This document shows positions 17,670 to 25,880 of a DNA stretch of 64,000 nt, piece by piece; positions within the stretch are counted from its first letter, which is position 1; every line of letters starts with the position of its first letter. A program made the position numbers and the translations under genes. Origin of the DNA: Mesorhizobium loti (GTDB lineage: Bacteria; Pseudomonadota; Alphaproteobacteria; Rhizobiales; Rhizobiaceae); NCBI RefSeq assembly GCF_013170705.1, contig NZ_CP033334.1, forward strand, positions 2,767,501 to 2,831,500, read 5' to 3'. The notes beneath the pieces are model-generated. The model was not told the DNA's origin. It saw nothing but the letters and a program-made list of their open reading frames with translations, and made no database searches.

Positions 17670-18509
17670 TCAGCGGACCTTGCGTACCGCGTCCATCAGC
17701 GCCTGGACCTTGGCCAGCACGACCCTGTCGCCGTGCATCTTGCCGTTGCCCTTGACGTAGCTGCCGACGATGGCGCCGTCGGCGACTGATAGAAGCTCGG
17801 CGGCGTTGTCGCTGCTGAAGCCGCTGCCGACCAGGATCGGCCCGACGGCGCCGGCGCGGATCTGCTTGACTTCGGCGGGTGCCGTCGGATGGCCGGTGCG
17901 GGTGCCGGTTGCGATCAGGATGTCGGCGCCGAAGAACTCGACGTCGCGGGCCTGATCCTCGATGTCGCGGTCCCCGACGATGGCGTGGCTGCCATGCTTC
18001 ACGTGCACGTCGGCCAACACGACGATATCCTCAGCGTCGAGTTCGCGCCGGTAGCGCATGGCCTGGGCCGAGGCACCCTCGATGATGCCCTCATTGGCCA
18101 CATAGGCATTGGCCCACTGGTTGACGCGTACGAACTGCGCGCCCGAACTCTTGGCGCAGGCAAGCGAGGCCTTGGCGGCGTTGGCGACGATGTTGAAGCC
18201 GAGCGGAAGCTTCGTGGCGCGGCGGATGCGATCGCCGATGACCGACATGGCGCCGATCGTCTCGAAGCCGATGTCGTCAGGCTTGCGGAAAGGGATGTCG
18301 CCGGCATTCTCGAGCAGGATCGCGTCGACGCCGCCTTCCTCGAGGATCAGCGCTTCCTCGACCGCCTGATCATAGACAGCCTGCAGCGACCCGTTCCGGT
18401 AGTAGGGCGAGCCGGGTAGTGGCAGCACATGCACCATGCCGATGATGGGCTTGCTGGTGCCGAACAGGCGCTGCAGAACCGGCGTGTTTTTCGTGTCGAG
18501 ATTCGACAT
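17670..18509 (-). CDS. BtpA/SgcQ family TIM-barrel protein
   Basis: A 279-residue BtpA-family protein, recognised by IIGMVHVLPLPGSPYY, GGVDAILLENAGDIPF, GFNIVANAAKASLACAK, VNQWANAYVANEG, DVHVKHGSHAIV and VGSGFSSDNAAELL. BtpA was described in cyanobacterial photosystem I biogenesis, but bacterial homologues such as SgcQ sit in sugar operons and their reaction is unknown. GGAG lies 8 nt before the chosen ATG at 18509; an upstream ATG at 18593 would add 28 low-complexity residues. The operon context (kinase, amidohydrolase, importer) suggests a step after sugar phosphorylation. Confidence 0.88.
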   Translation of the reverse strand: MSNLDTKNTPVLQRLFGTSKPIIGMVHVLPLPGSPYYRNGSLQAVYDQAVEEALILEEGGVDAILLENAGDIPFRKPDDIGFETIGAMSVIGDRIRRATKLPLGFNIVANAAKASLACAKSSGAQFVRVNQWANAYVANEGIIEGASAQAMRYRRELDAEDIVVLADVHVKHGSHAIVGDRDIEDQARDVEFFGADILIATGTRTGHPTAPAEVKQIRAGAVGPILVGSGFSSDNAAELLSVADGAIVGSYVKGNGKMHGDRVVLAKVQALMDAVRKVR

Positions 18510-18589
18510 CTTCTTCTCTCCTTGGCTTCCGGTGGTTGGGCGCGCCGACGACGACAAGTCAGCCGATGCGCCTTCGTGTTCTTTTGTCT

Positions 18590-19372
18590 TCAAGCGATGC
18601 GCCAGATGCGCGCCGCGTTCTTCCAGAAGACCTTTTCGAGGTCCTCCTCGCCAAGGCCGATGACGCGCAGCTTCTCCTGCTCGACGCGTGGCGACTGGTA
18701 GGGCACGTCAGAGCCATATTGCAGGCGATCGACCGAGACGTTTTTCAGGAAGGTCATGATGTCGAACGGATAGGCCTGAGACATATCGACATTGATGTTG
18801 GGGTATTCCTGGCAGGCGAGGATCGCCTCCCATAGGAAGGCGTGCATGCCGATATGAGCCAGAACGAAGGTGACGTTCGGATAGGCCTTGGCCGCCTGCG
18901 CCTGGAGATAGGGCAGGTCGCGGGGCGCATCGCCCGAATGCATGAGGACGGTGAGGTTGTGCTCCTCGGCCTTGTCCAGCAGCGGACCCATGACCTTCAT
19001 GTCGTTGGGCCGGTAGAAATCATAGCCGGCGACCAGCTTCAGGCCGCGGCAGTTCCATTCGCCGACATAGCGGTCAATGAGCTCCTGGGTGTGCTTGGCG
19101 CCGAAGGTCGGGTCGATGCGGGCAACGCCGACGATGCGGTCGGGGTATTTCAGCGCGGCGAGGCCGACATCGCCATTGGCCTCGTTGTAGTCGGCATCCC
19201 AAGGCGGCGTCTGCCGGCGGTCGTGCGGGAACAGCACGCCATGCGACGCGCCCTGCTCGTCAAGCAGGCGGATGACGCTGTCGGGTTCGCCCCTGACCAG
19301 ATAGGGGACGCAGGTGTTGGCGGCGACATTCTTGTCGGTGCCGTAGTGCATATGGGCGTCGATTACTCTCAC
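18590..19372 (-). CDS. Amidohydrolase family 2 (metal-dependent TIM-barrel hydrolase/decarboxylase-like)
   Basis: A 260-residue PF04909-type protein with DAHMHYG at residues 5-11, LVAGYDFYRP, LMHSGDAPRD, FVLAHIGMHAF and QYGSDVPYQSP, supplying the Asp/His metal ligands. It starts at GTG 19372 with AGGAAG 7 nt upstream, overlapping the kinase stop by four bases (GTGA). Members hydrolyse lactones or amides, or decarboxylate. Coupling to a PfkB kinase and a BtpA protein suggests hydrolysis of a sugar-derived lactone or amide, an inference from context only. Confidence 0.85.
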   Translation of the reverse strand: MRVIDAHMHYGTDKNVAANTCVPYLVRGEPDSVIRLLDEQGASHGVLFPHDRRQTPPWDADYNEANGDVGLAALKYPDRIVGVARIDPTFGAKHTQELIDRYVGEWNCRGLKLVAGYDFYRPNDMKVMGPLLDKAEEHNLTVLMHSGDAPRDLPYLQAQAAKAYPNVTFVLAHIGMHAFLWEAILACQEYPNINVDMSQAYPFDIMTFLKNVSVDRLQYGSDVPYQSPRVEQEKLRVIGLGEEDLEKVFWKNAARIWRIA

Positions 19373-20313
19373 AGCGATAGCTTCCTTCCAAAGTTTGCCT
19401 CGAAGCGCTGCGCCACGCGTTGCGGCGAGGGCAGGTTCGACTGGCATCCCCATTTCTCGATGATGAAACTGGCGACCGTGGCGCCGATGCGCGCCGCCGT
19501 CTCGTGCGAATGGCCGCCGATCAGGCCCTTCAGCGTGCCGGCGACGAAGGAGTCGCCGGCACCGGTGGAATCGACGAAGGCATCGGGCGCGACCGAGGGC
19601 ATGTCCTGTCGGCCACCGGCGGTGTACCAGGCGCTGCCTTCGCCGCCGCGCGTCACGATCACCAGACGCGGACCATGCGTCAGTATGTCGGCCGCCGACG
19701 CGACGCCAAGCGCCTGCATCAGCGCGTCGGCCTCGCCACGGCTGAGGAACAGGACCTCGCAGGCTTCCAGGAAGCGTGGCGCAAGATCGCCAGCGGTGGC
19801 GACCATGCCGTTGATGGCGGTCAGCGCGCCGGTCTTGCGGGCGTGCTCGATGGCATTCAGCGTATAGGCGCCGAACATCTCGCTGATGACGACGGCGCCG
19901 GAACGGTCGATCTCGCCATAGGGCGTGCGCCAATCATCCTGCTTCTCGGCGACGCCTAGATGGGAGACGCAGAAGCCGCCATTGGCGGCGTCGAAGAAAT
20001 TGAAGCTATGCCCTGAACGGGCGCCCTCGATCACCTCGACGCCGGCGAGGTCGACGCCGTTGCGGGTCATGTGGTCGGCGTAGCCAGAGCTGCGGAAATC
20101 GTCGCCGACGACCATGCCGAGCCCGACCTTCATGCCCAGCGCACCGGCGACCGCCGCGATGTTGGCGCTGCAATCGCCGAAATGGATGGTCTCGACTTCT
20201 TCCATGGGCATGTCGAGCGGCACGGTCTCTCCGTCGCGCGGCAGCCGCTTCATGCGCAGCAGATGGTCGAAGATCGTCCACGACCCGATGGAGAAGAGTT
20301 CCAGGTCCTTCAT
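19369..20313 (-). CDS. PfkB family carbohydrate kinase
   Basis: A 314-residue ribokinase-like enzyme. The N-terminal GSWTIFDHLLRMKRLPRDGE contains the family's early substrate region, GDCSANIAAVAGALG the glycine-rich lid area, and VDSTGAGDSFVAGTL the PfkB signature 2 with the catalytic Asp. It phosphorylates a sugar or nucleoside with ATP; the substrate is unknown. The ATG overlaps the permease stop by four bases and its own stop overlaps the amidohydrolase GTG by four, so transport, phosphorylation and hydrolysis are tightly coupled. Confidence 0.93.
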   Translation of the reverse strand: MKDLELFSIGSWTIFDHLLRMKRLPRDGETVPLDMPMEEVETIHFGDCSANIAAVAGALGMKVGLGMVVGDDFRSSGYADHMTRNGVDLAGVEVIEGARSGHSFNFFDAANGGFCVSHLGVAEKQDDWRTPYGEIDRSGAVVISEMFGAYTLNAIEHARKTGALTAINGMVATAGDLAPRFLEACEVLFLSRGEADALMQALGVASAADILTHGPRLVIVTRGGEGSAWYTAGGRQDMPSVAPDAFVDSTGAGDSFVAGTLKGLIGGHSHETAARIGATVASFIIEKWGCQSNLPSPQRVAQRFEANFGRKLSL

Positions 20314-21176
20314 TTCACCGCTCCCATGGTCAGTCCGCGGGTAATCTGTTTCTGGAACAGCACGGCGGCGATCATGCCGGGCAGCGCCGAAACCATCGCC
20401 GAGGCCGCCATCATGCCCCACTTGATCTGGTCGAAGGTCATGGCCTGCAGAATGCCCATGGTGACCGGGCGCGTGCTGCCGCCGGCGAGCACGAGGCCGA
20501 AGATCATGTTGTTCCAGCTGAAGATGAAGGCGATCATCATGGCGCTGGCGATGCCCGGCCTCGCGATCGGCACGACGATCCTGGTGAGCATGGTCCAGAT
20601 GCGGGCGCCGTCGATGCGCGCGGCCTCCTCGATCTCGATCGGCATGTCGCGAAAGAAGCTCGCCAGGATCAGGATCATCAGCGGCAAGGTGATCAACTGG
20701 TGCACGAGGATCATGCCGACATAACTGTCGTAGAGGCCGATGCGCGTGTAGATGACGTAGAGCGGCAGGATGACGGCGAGTTCGGGCGCGAAGCGGAACG
20801 ACAGGAAGGTGAAACGCAGCTTGTCCGACGTCTTGTCCCGGCGCCTCGCCAGTGCATAGGCGGCGGGGATGCCGAGCAGCGCCGAGATCAGCACTGCACC
20901 GCCCGAGATGATGACAGAGTTCATCAGGAACTTGAGGAGGTCGGGGACCTGGCCGCCGGCGCGCTGCGCATCGTTGCCCAACAGCACCTCGACATAGTTT
21001 TCGAGCGTGGGCGTGAACAGGAAACGCGGCGGATAGGCGATGATGTCGCCGAAGTTCTTGATCGACATCATGAAGATCCAGACCAGCGGGAACAGCACGA
21101 AGCCGGCGAAGGCGAGGTAGCAAAGCGCGAGCGCGAGTTTTTGCGCGAGGGTGCGAAGGAACATGCTAGAGGCCAC
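20310..21176 (-). CDS. Sugar ABC transporter permease (MalG type)
   Basis: A 288-residue inner-membrane permease with about six hydrophobic segments and the EAA motif in the form EIEEAARIDGARIWTMLTRI. LVHQLITLPLMILILASFF precedes it, as in MalG/carbohydrate-uptake-2 permeases. It pairs with the permease at 21166 (11-base overlap). The C-terminus GLTMGAVK is typical of the family. Confidence 0.94.
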   Translation of the reverse strand: MASSMFLRTLAQKLALALCYLAFAGFVLFPLVWIFMMSIKNFGDIIAYPPRFLFTPTLENYVEVLLGNDAQRAGGQVPDLLKFLMNSVIISGGAVLISALLGIPAAYALARRRDKTSDKLRFTFLSFRFAPELAVILPLYVIYTRIGLYDSYVGMILVHQLITLPLMILILASFFRDMPIEIEEAARIDGARIWTMLTRIVVPIARPGIASAMMIAFIFSWNNMIFGLVLAGGSTRPVTMGILQAMTFDQIKWGMMAASAMVSALPGMIAAVLFQKQITRGLTMGAVK

Positions 21177-22071
21177 GGTTCTTCGCCTCCTGCTTCTGCC
21201 AGAAAGCCAGCAGCGCGCCGCTGATCGTGTAGCAGACCAGCCAGAGCACGAAGACGATGGTCATGGCGCGGCCGAGGCTCGACCAGCGATAGGCCTCCTC
21301 ATAGGCCATGACATGCAGGGTTCGGGTGGCGTCGAGCGGGCCGCCCTTGGTGGTGGAGTAGATGATCTCCAGCGACTTCAGGGAATCGGAGACGCGAAAC
21401 AGCGCGACCAGCAGCAGATAGGGGGCCAGCAGCGGCAGCTTCACGTAGCGGATGACCTGCCAGGCATTGGCGCCGTCGATGCGTGCGGCCTCGACGACCT
21501 CGCCCGACACGGACTGTAGGCCGGCGAGCAGGATGATGGTGGCCAGTGGGGTGAAGAGCCAGGTGTCGATCAGGATGATCGACATCATTGCCGTCGACGG
21601 GCTGGTGAGCCAGGACAGCGGCTCGATGCCGATCTGCGCCAGCAGCCAGTTCAGCACGCCGCTCTGGGGATGCATCATGGTCTTCCAGATGAGGCCGGCG
21701 ACCACCGGCGGTACCAGCAGCGGGAGCACGACGGCGGAGCGGAAGAAGGATTGCAGCCGGCCGGGAACGTCCAGCAGGATGGCGAAGGCGAGGCCGAGCG
21801 GCAGCTGGATCGCCAGCGCCGCGCCGGCATAGATCAGCGTATTTGCAAGGCCATTCCAGAACAGCGGCGTCTCGAACAGGTTGATGTAGTTGTTGAGGCC
21901 GACGAATTTCGAGGCCGGGATGTAGAGCTTCTGGTTGGTGAGGCTGGTGTAGATGCCGCTCAGGAACGGATATGTCGTCGACATGAGCAGGATGAGCGCC
22001 GGCGCCAGCATGGCATAGAAGGCGGCCTTGCTCATCCATGTCTTGTCGGCTTGGGCTGTGATGCGGGCCAT
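21166..22071 (-). CDS. Sugar ABC transporter permease (MalF type)
   Basis: An approximately 300-residue inner-membrane permease with the EAA motif EVVEAARIDGANAWQVIRYV and six or so membrane spans; TYPFLSGIYTSLTNQ is typical of the N-terminal periplasmic turn. The start is uncertain: ATG 22071 is used here, a GTG at 22098 adds nine residues, and neither has a clear SD. It lies 164 bp after the binding-protein gene, so the transcript probably continues through. Confidence 0.92.
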   Translation of the reverse strand: MARITAQADKTWMSKAAFYAMLAPALILLMSTTYPFLSGIYTSLTNQKLYIPASKFVGLNNYINLFETPLFWNGLANTLIYAGAALAIQLPLGLAFAILLDVPGRLQSFFRSAVVLPLLVPPVVAGLIWKTMMHPQSGVLNWLLAQIGIEPLSWLTSPSTAMMSIILIDTWLFTPLATIILLAGLQSVSGEVVEAARIDGANAWQVIRYVKLPLLAPYLLLVALFRVSDSLKSLEIIYSTTKGGPLDATRTLHVMAYEEAYRWSSLGRAMTIVFVLWLVCYTISGALLAFWQKQEAKNRGL

Positions 22072-22235
22072 GGGAACTGTTCTGGTTGCTGGTGTCACAT
22101 TGCCCGTGGGCGATTTTCGGCGAGGGGACGCCGTGTGGGAAGAACGATGCGGCGCGCGAGCGAGCTTGCGCGGGGCGGATCCTGTTGAGACCCACCGGGC
22201 GCTCCCGGGTCAAGCCCGGGAGCAGGGCTGGACGA

Positions 22236-23621
22236 CTATTCGTCGAGCATTTTCTGGATGTCGGCCTGCGCGTTGCACAGATTGGTCTTCACGTCGCCCT
22301 GGCCGAAATAGGATTTCTGGATCGCCTCGGCCCAGCGGTCGAGCATGCGGGTCAGCTCGGGATGCGGCGGGAAGCGGATGGTCGCGACCTCGGCTTCGGT
22401 CTTGGCGGCCTGGATGTACTGGCCGGGCGTCTCACCCCAGCTCTCCATCAGCTTGGCCACTTCGGGCGCATCCCAGGCCGATTTGCGCACCGGGTTCATG
22501 TTGCCGGCCAGATGCGTCTTGATCATCGTCTCCTTGGACGTCACCCACTGCATGAACAGCCAGGCGGCGTCCTTGTGGCTGGAGGCGGAATTCATCGACA
22601 GCGACCAGATCCATGCGGCGGCGGCGCGCTTGCCGTCGGGGCCTAGCGGGGTCGGTGCATAGCCGACATCGCCGGCAATGGCGGATTGCTTGGGGTCTTC
22701 ATAGGTCGGTGCGAACAGGTTCGCCTCGTTGAGCGAGAACACATACTGGCCCGATGCGAAGCCCTGCATGGCCTCGTACCAGGTGAACGCGCCGGCGCCC
22801 TCGGGAGACGCCTTCTTGATCAGGGTGACGAAATCCTGCGTTGCCGCGATGCTCTTGTCTGAGCAGATCTGCAGCTTGCCGTCCTTGTCCAGCATCTCGA
22901 CGCCATAGGATTGCAGCATCGTGCCGAAGGTCAGGTAGGGCAGGTCCCAGTAGCGATCGAAGCGGGTGATGATGCCGTGCATCTTGCCGTTGGGGCCATC
23001 GATGGCCAGCTTGTCGGCCATGGCCAGCAGGTCGGCATAGGTCTTGGGCACCTGGAGGCCGAGCTTCTTCAGAAGGCTCGGGCGATAGGCCAGCTGGTAG
23101 GATTCGAAATTGATCGGCAGCGTCCACAGCGAACCCTCGCCGATGCCCTTGAGCGGGGTGAGGTCCCAGCGGCCGGCCGACAGGATGGAGGGAATGAAAT
23201 CATTGACGTCGTAGTCAGCGGCGGTCTTGTCGGTATTGGCGATCAGGCCGTCGAGCGGCTCCAGCCAGCCGGCGGCGGCATACTGCCAGTTGTTGAGCGG
23301 CGAGGTCATGAAGACGTCGTAGGTGCCGGTCTTGGATGACAGGTCGGCAAGCAGCTTTTCAAAACCGGACTGCTCGGCCAGTTCCTCATAGGTCACCTTG
23401 ATGCCGGTCTTGGCGGTGAATTCCGGCAGCAGCGGCTTCAGGCTTTCGACGAACGGATGCGAGATCAGCATCAGGTTGATGGTCTGGCCGTCGGCGGCCT
23501 TCCAGTTCATCTCGGCGTTGGCCGGATCGGATGCAAGCGACAGGGCCGAGGTCGCGACGAGCGCGGCAGCAACAGTCACGCGGCTGCGGCTCAGGCCGCG
23601 CCGGAGTAAGGACGACAACAT
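22236..23621 (-). CDS. Extracellular solute-binding protein family 1 (sugar ABC transporter)
   Basis: A 461-residue MalE/UgpB-type binding protein. ATG 23621 has AGGGGAA upstream and gives a signal peptide with a twin-arginine-containing basic start (MLSSLLRRGLSRSR), a hydrophobic core and cleavage near PANA. Mature features include LLPEFTAKTGIKVTYEE, YDVFMTSPLNNWQYAAAGWL and the LPINFESYQLAYRPSLLKK segment, typical of carbohydrate-binding members. It is first in the leftward operon, divergent from the SorC regulator, whose likely operators lie between the two. Confidence 0.94.
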   Translation of the reverse strand: MLSSLLRRGLSRSRVTVAAALVATSALSLASDPANAEMNWKAADGQTINLMLISHPFVESLKPLLPEFTAKTGIKVTYEELAEQSGFEKLLADLSSKTGTYDVFMTSPLNNWQYAAAGWLEPLDGLIANTDKTAADYDVNDFIPSILSAGRWDLTPLKGIGEGSLWTLPINFESYQLAYRPSLLKKLGLQVPKTYADLLAMADKLAIDGPNGKMHGIITRFDRYWDLPYLTFGTMLQSYGVEMLDKDGKLQICSDKSIAATQDFVTLIKKASPEGAGAFTWYEAMQGFASGQYVFSLNEANLFAPTYEDPKQSAIAGDVGYAPTPLGPDGKRAAAAWIWSLSMNSASSHKDAAWLFMQWVTSKETMIKTHLAGNMNPVRKSAWDAPEVAKLMESWGETPGQYIQAAKTEAEVATIRFPPHPELTRMLDRWAEAIQKSYFGQGDVKTNLCNAQADIQKMLDE

Positions 23622-23676
23622 TGGCAGTTCCCCTTGTTCAAGGCGTGAGAGCGGACTTTGAATTTTTGTTGGCGGC

Positions 23677-23758
23677 GTGCACTTTGTTGCAATGGCTGCA
23701 CAAATGAAGCTAGATGAGCTGAAATGGCCGGTCAACCACAAATGTGCACGCTCTGCAC
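23677..23758. promoter_or_regulatory. Two putative SorC-type operators between divergent genes
   Basis: GTGCACGCTCTGCAC (23744-23758) is a perfect 5-bp-arm inverted repeat with a 5-nt spacer. An imperfect copy GTGCACTTTGTTGCA lies at 23677-23691, 67 bp away, with an extra TGCAC half-site in between. The sites flank the start regions of the binding-protein operon and of the regulator, suggesting repression by looping or by cooperative binding. Confidence 0.45.
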
Positions 23759-23770
23759 GAAAGTTTACGC

Positions 23771-24745
23771 ATGACGCATAATGAAGAAGACCTGCTGGTG
23801 CAGCTCGCCTGGCTCTATTACGTGGGCAACAAGAATCAGGAGGAGATCGCCAACCAGCTGGGCCTGTCGCGCTTCAAGATAAACCGCATGCTGGCGCGGG
23901 CTCGTGAAAAAGGGCTGGTCAAGATCGCCATCCAGCACGAGACGGCGCAATCGCTCGATGTTGCCGGTCGGATCCAGGCGGCGTTCGATCTCAGGGAATG
24001 CATCGTCACGCCGGCGATTGCGGTGCCTGGCGGCAATGCGGACGAGGACGAGAACAATGCACGACGCGCGGTCGGCATCGCGGCGTCGTCGTTCCTGGAG
24101 AGGCGGCTGCGCGTGCCGGAGCCGGTGACGATCGGCCTGGCGTGGGGACGCACGATCGCCGCGATGGTCGACGAACTTCCAAAGCTCTCCAAGGCTGACC
24201 TGAAGATCGTCTCGCTGATGGGCTCGCTCAGCCGCAATGCCAGGACCAACCCGTTCGATTGCGTCCATTCCCTGGCACAGCTTTGCGAAGGCGAGGCCTA
24301 TATCCTGCCGGCCCCGTTCATCGCCGACAGCGAGGCCGACTATCAGGTGATCATGAGCCAGAAGCTCGTCCAGCAGGCCCTGAAGCTTGCTCGCTCGGCC
24401 GATTTCTATATCGCCTCCTTTGGCGACTGCTCGAAACAGTCCTTCATCTACCATCACGACCTGCTGCACGACGACGAGATCGACCAGGTCATCAATGCCG
24501 GTGCCGTCGCCGACATGCTGGGCAAGTTCTTCGACAAGGACGGCGCCTTGCTGGACAATACGTTGAACCGCCGCACGCCGAGCGTGTCCTATGAGGATAT
24601 TCGCAGCCGCGACGTTGTCCTGCTTGCGGCCGGCCTGTCCAAGGCGAAGGCGCTTGTCGCCCTGCTGCGCTCGGGCACGATCAACCGGCTGATCGTCGAT
24701 GGCGATCTTGCGGCCGGCCTTCTTCCGCTGATCGGCCGCGGCTAG
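23771..24745 (+). CDS. SorC/DeoR-type sugar-binding transcriptional regulator
   Basis: A 324-residue regulator: N-terminal HTH (QLAWLYYVGNKNQEEIANQL, then GLSRFKINRMLARAREKGLV) and a C-terminal sugar-phosphate-binding SorC domain (GLAWGRTIAAMVDEL, SLMGSLSRNA, LPAPFIAD, YIASFGD). This family senses phosphorylated sugars, fitting the PfkB kinase in the divergent operon it presumably controls. ATG 23771 is preferred; the GTG at 23744 lies inside a likely operator. Confidence 0.92.
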   Translation: MTHNEEDLLVQLAWLYYVGNKNQEEIANQLGLSRFKINRMLARAREKGLVKIAIQHETAQSLDVAGRIQAAFDLRECIVTPAIAVPGGNADEDENNARRAVGIAASSFLERRLRVPEPVTIGLAWGRTIAAMVDELPKLSKADLKIVSLMGSLSRNARTNPFDCVHSLAQLCEGEAYILPAPFIADSEADYQVIMSQKLVQQALKLARSADFYIASFGDCSKQSFIYHHDLLHDDEIDQVINAGAVADMLGKFFDKDGALLDNTLNRRTPSVSYEDIRSRDVVLLAAGLSKAKALVALLRSGTINRLIVDGDLAAGLLPLIGRG

Positions 24746-25093
24746 GTCCGTTTCTTCATCGCGGCCCGGTGACTGCCCCAGTCTTCGTGGCGGCCACCTG
24801 CATTTGCATGACGCCAAGGCGACCTCGCGCCTTGGCGCGTTCCGCAATGGGGAGGCGCTTCGGCGGCCTTGATCAAATGCCGGGTGTAGTAGGTCAAGGC
24901 CGCGGCCAAACTGAGCCGCCCTTCTATCCCTGAAGCACACCCGTGGACCATGATCGAAGAGCGCGGGTCGGTGCTGTCTTCGCCGTCGCGGTTGTCCTGG
25001 GTGGTTACGCGTTTCCTGAAGCGAGTTTCCCTGGTTGCGGGCCGGAGAAGCGGACCCGACGTGGGCGACCGGCTGTCGATTCATTTGGAAAAG
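24746..25093. other. Intergenic stretch without a supportable gene
   Basis: Only short, poorly conserved-looking frames are present on either strand; none has a recognisable family or good SD. GC content is like the coding DNA around it, so a decayed gene is possible but cannot be named. Confidence 0.4.
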
Positions 25094-25122
25094 TTGACTG
25101 CATACAGGAATTCAAGTATGCG
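25094..25122 (+). promoter_or_regulatory. Promoter with inverted-repeat operator in the spacer
   Basis: TTGACT (25094-25099) and TATGCG (25117-25122) are spaced 17 bp. GCATAC (25100-25105) and GTATGC (25116-25121) form a perfect inverted repeat with a 10-nt spacer inside this promoter, so a bound regulator would block polymerase. The GntR or LacI protein encoded downstream is the natural candidate. Confidence 0.5.
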
Positions 25123-25154
25123 GCAAGCATCAACAGGAAGGATGATCCACACCG

Positions 25155-25877
25155 ATGTCGACCGCTGAAATGGCTATGCGCGAGGATCTGGCGGCGGCCT
25201 ATCGGCTGATCGCGCGGTTTGGGATGGATGACATCATCCACACGCACATATCCGCGCGTCTGCCCGAAGAGCCGGAGCTGCTGCTTATCAACCGCTACGG
25301 CGATCTCTTTCGGGAGGTGACGCCGGAATCGCTGGCGGTCATCAATCACCATGGCCAGCAGATGCGCGGCCAGCAGGTGCCGATCAACACCGCGGGTATC
25401 GTCATTCACACTGCCGTCCACGCCGCGCGCCCGGATGCGGTCTGCGTCATGCACACGCATACCGCGGCCGGTGTCGCGGTCAGTTGCCTCGAGGAAGGAC
25501 TGCTGCCGCTCAACCAGACCTCGCTGCTCTTCTACGGGCAGATCGGCTATCACGAATTCGAGGGCATCGCGCTCGATCCCGGCGAGCAGGAGCGCCTGGT
25601 CGCCGACCTCGGCGACAATCGCGCCATGATCCTGAGAAACCATGGGCTGTTGACCGTCGGGCGATCCATCGGAGAGGCTTTCTCCCTGATGTACAATCTC
25701 GAACAAGCCTGTCGCATCCAGCTTTCCGCTCTGGGCAGCGGACGCCCCATCCACCTGCCGAGCGAGGAAGTGTGCGAGCGCACCGCCAGCCAGTATGCGG
25801 CCGATCCCGATGGCGCGGCGGAACTGGAATGGCTGGCGCTGCGCCGGCTCGCCGGAATGCCCCTCGACGGGCATTGA
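25155..25877 (+). CDS. Class II aldolase/adducin family protein
   Basis: A 240-residue zinc-dependent class II aldolase-fold protein. Family features are MDDIIHTHISARLP, INTAGIVIHTAVHAARPD with the metal-binding VMHTHTAAGVAVS segment (two His), and the third His in LRNHGLLTVGRSIGEAF. Enzymes of this fold split sugar phosphates or decarboxylate; some members lack enzyme activity. It is followed after 3 bp by a hydroxyacid dehydrogenase and then two regulators, probably one operon starting at the promoter near 25094. Confidence 0.9.
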   Translation: MSTAEMAMREDLAAAYRLIARFGMDDIIHTHISARLPEEPELLLINRYGDLFREVTPESLAVINHHGQQMRGQQVPINTAGIVIHTAVHAARPDAVCVMHTHTAAGVAVSCLEEGLLPLNQTSLLFYGQIGYHEFEGIALDPGEQERLVADLGDNRAMILRNHGLLTVGRSIGEAFSLMYNLEQACRIQLSALGSGRPIHLPSEEVCERTASQYAADPDGAAELEWLALRRLAGMPLDGH

Positions 25878-25880
25878 TCG

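Noticed and set aside
18590..19933. Extension of the amidohydrolase to 447 residues
   Set aside because: The upstream part reads antisense-like, Arg-rich sequence within the kinase gene; GTG 19372 has a good SD and a GTGA overlap.
24742..24951. 69-codon minus-strand frame after the SorC gene
   Set aside because: No recognisable family, and it overlaps the end of the SorC gene without an SD.
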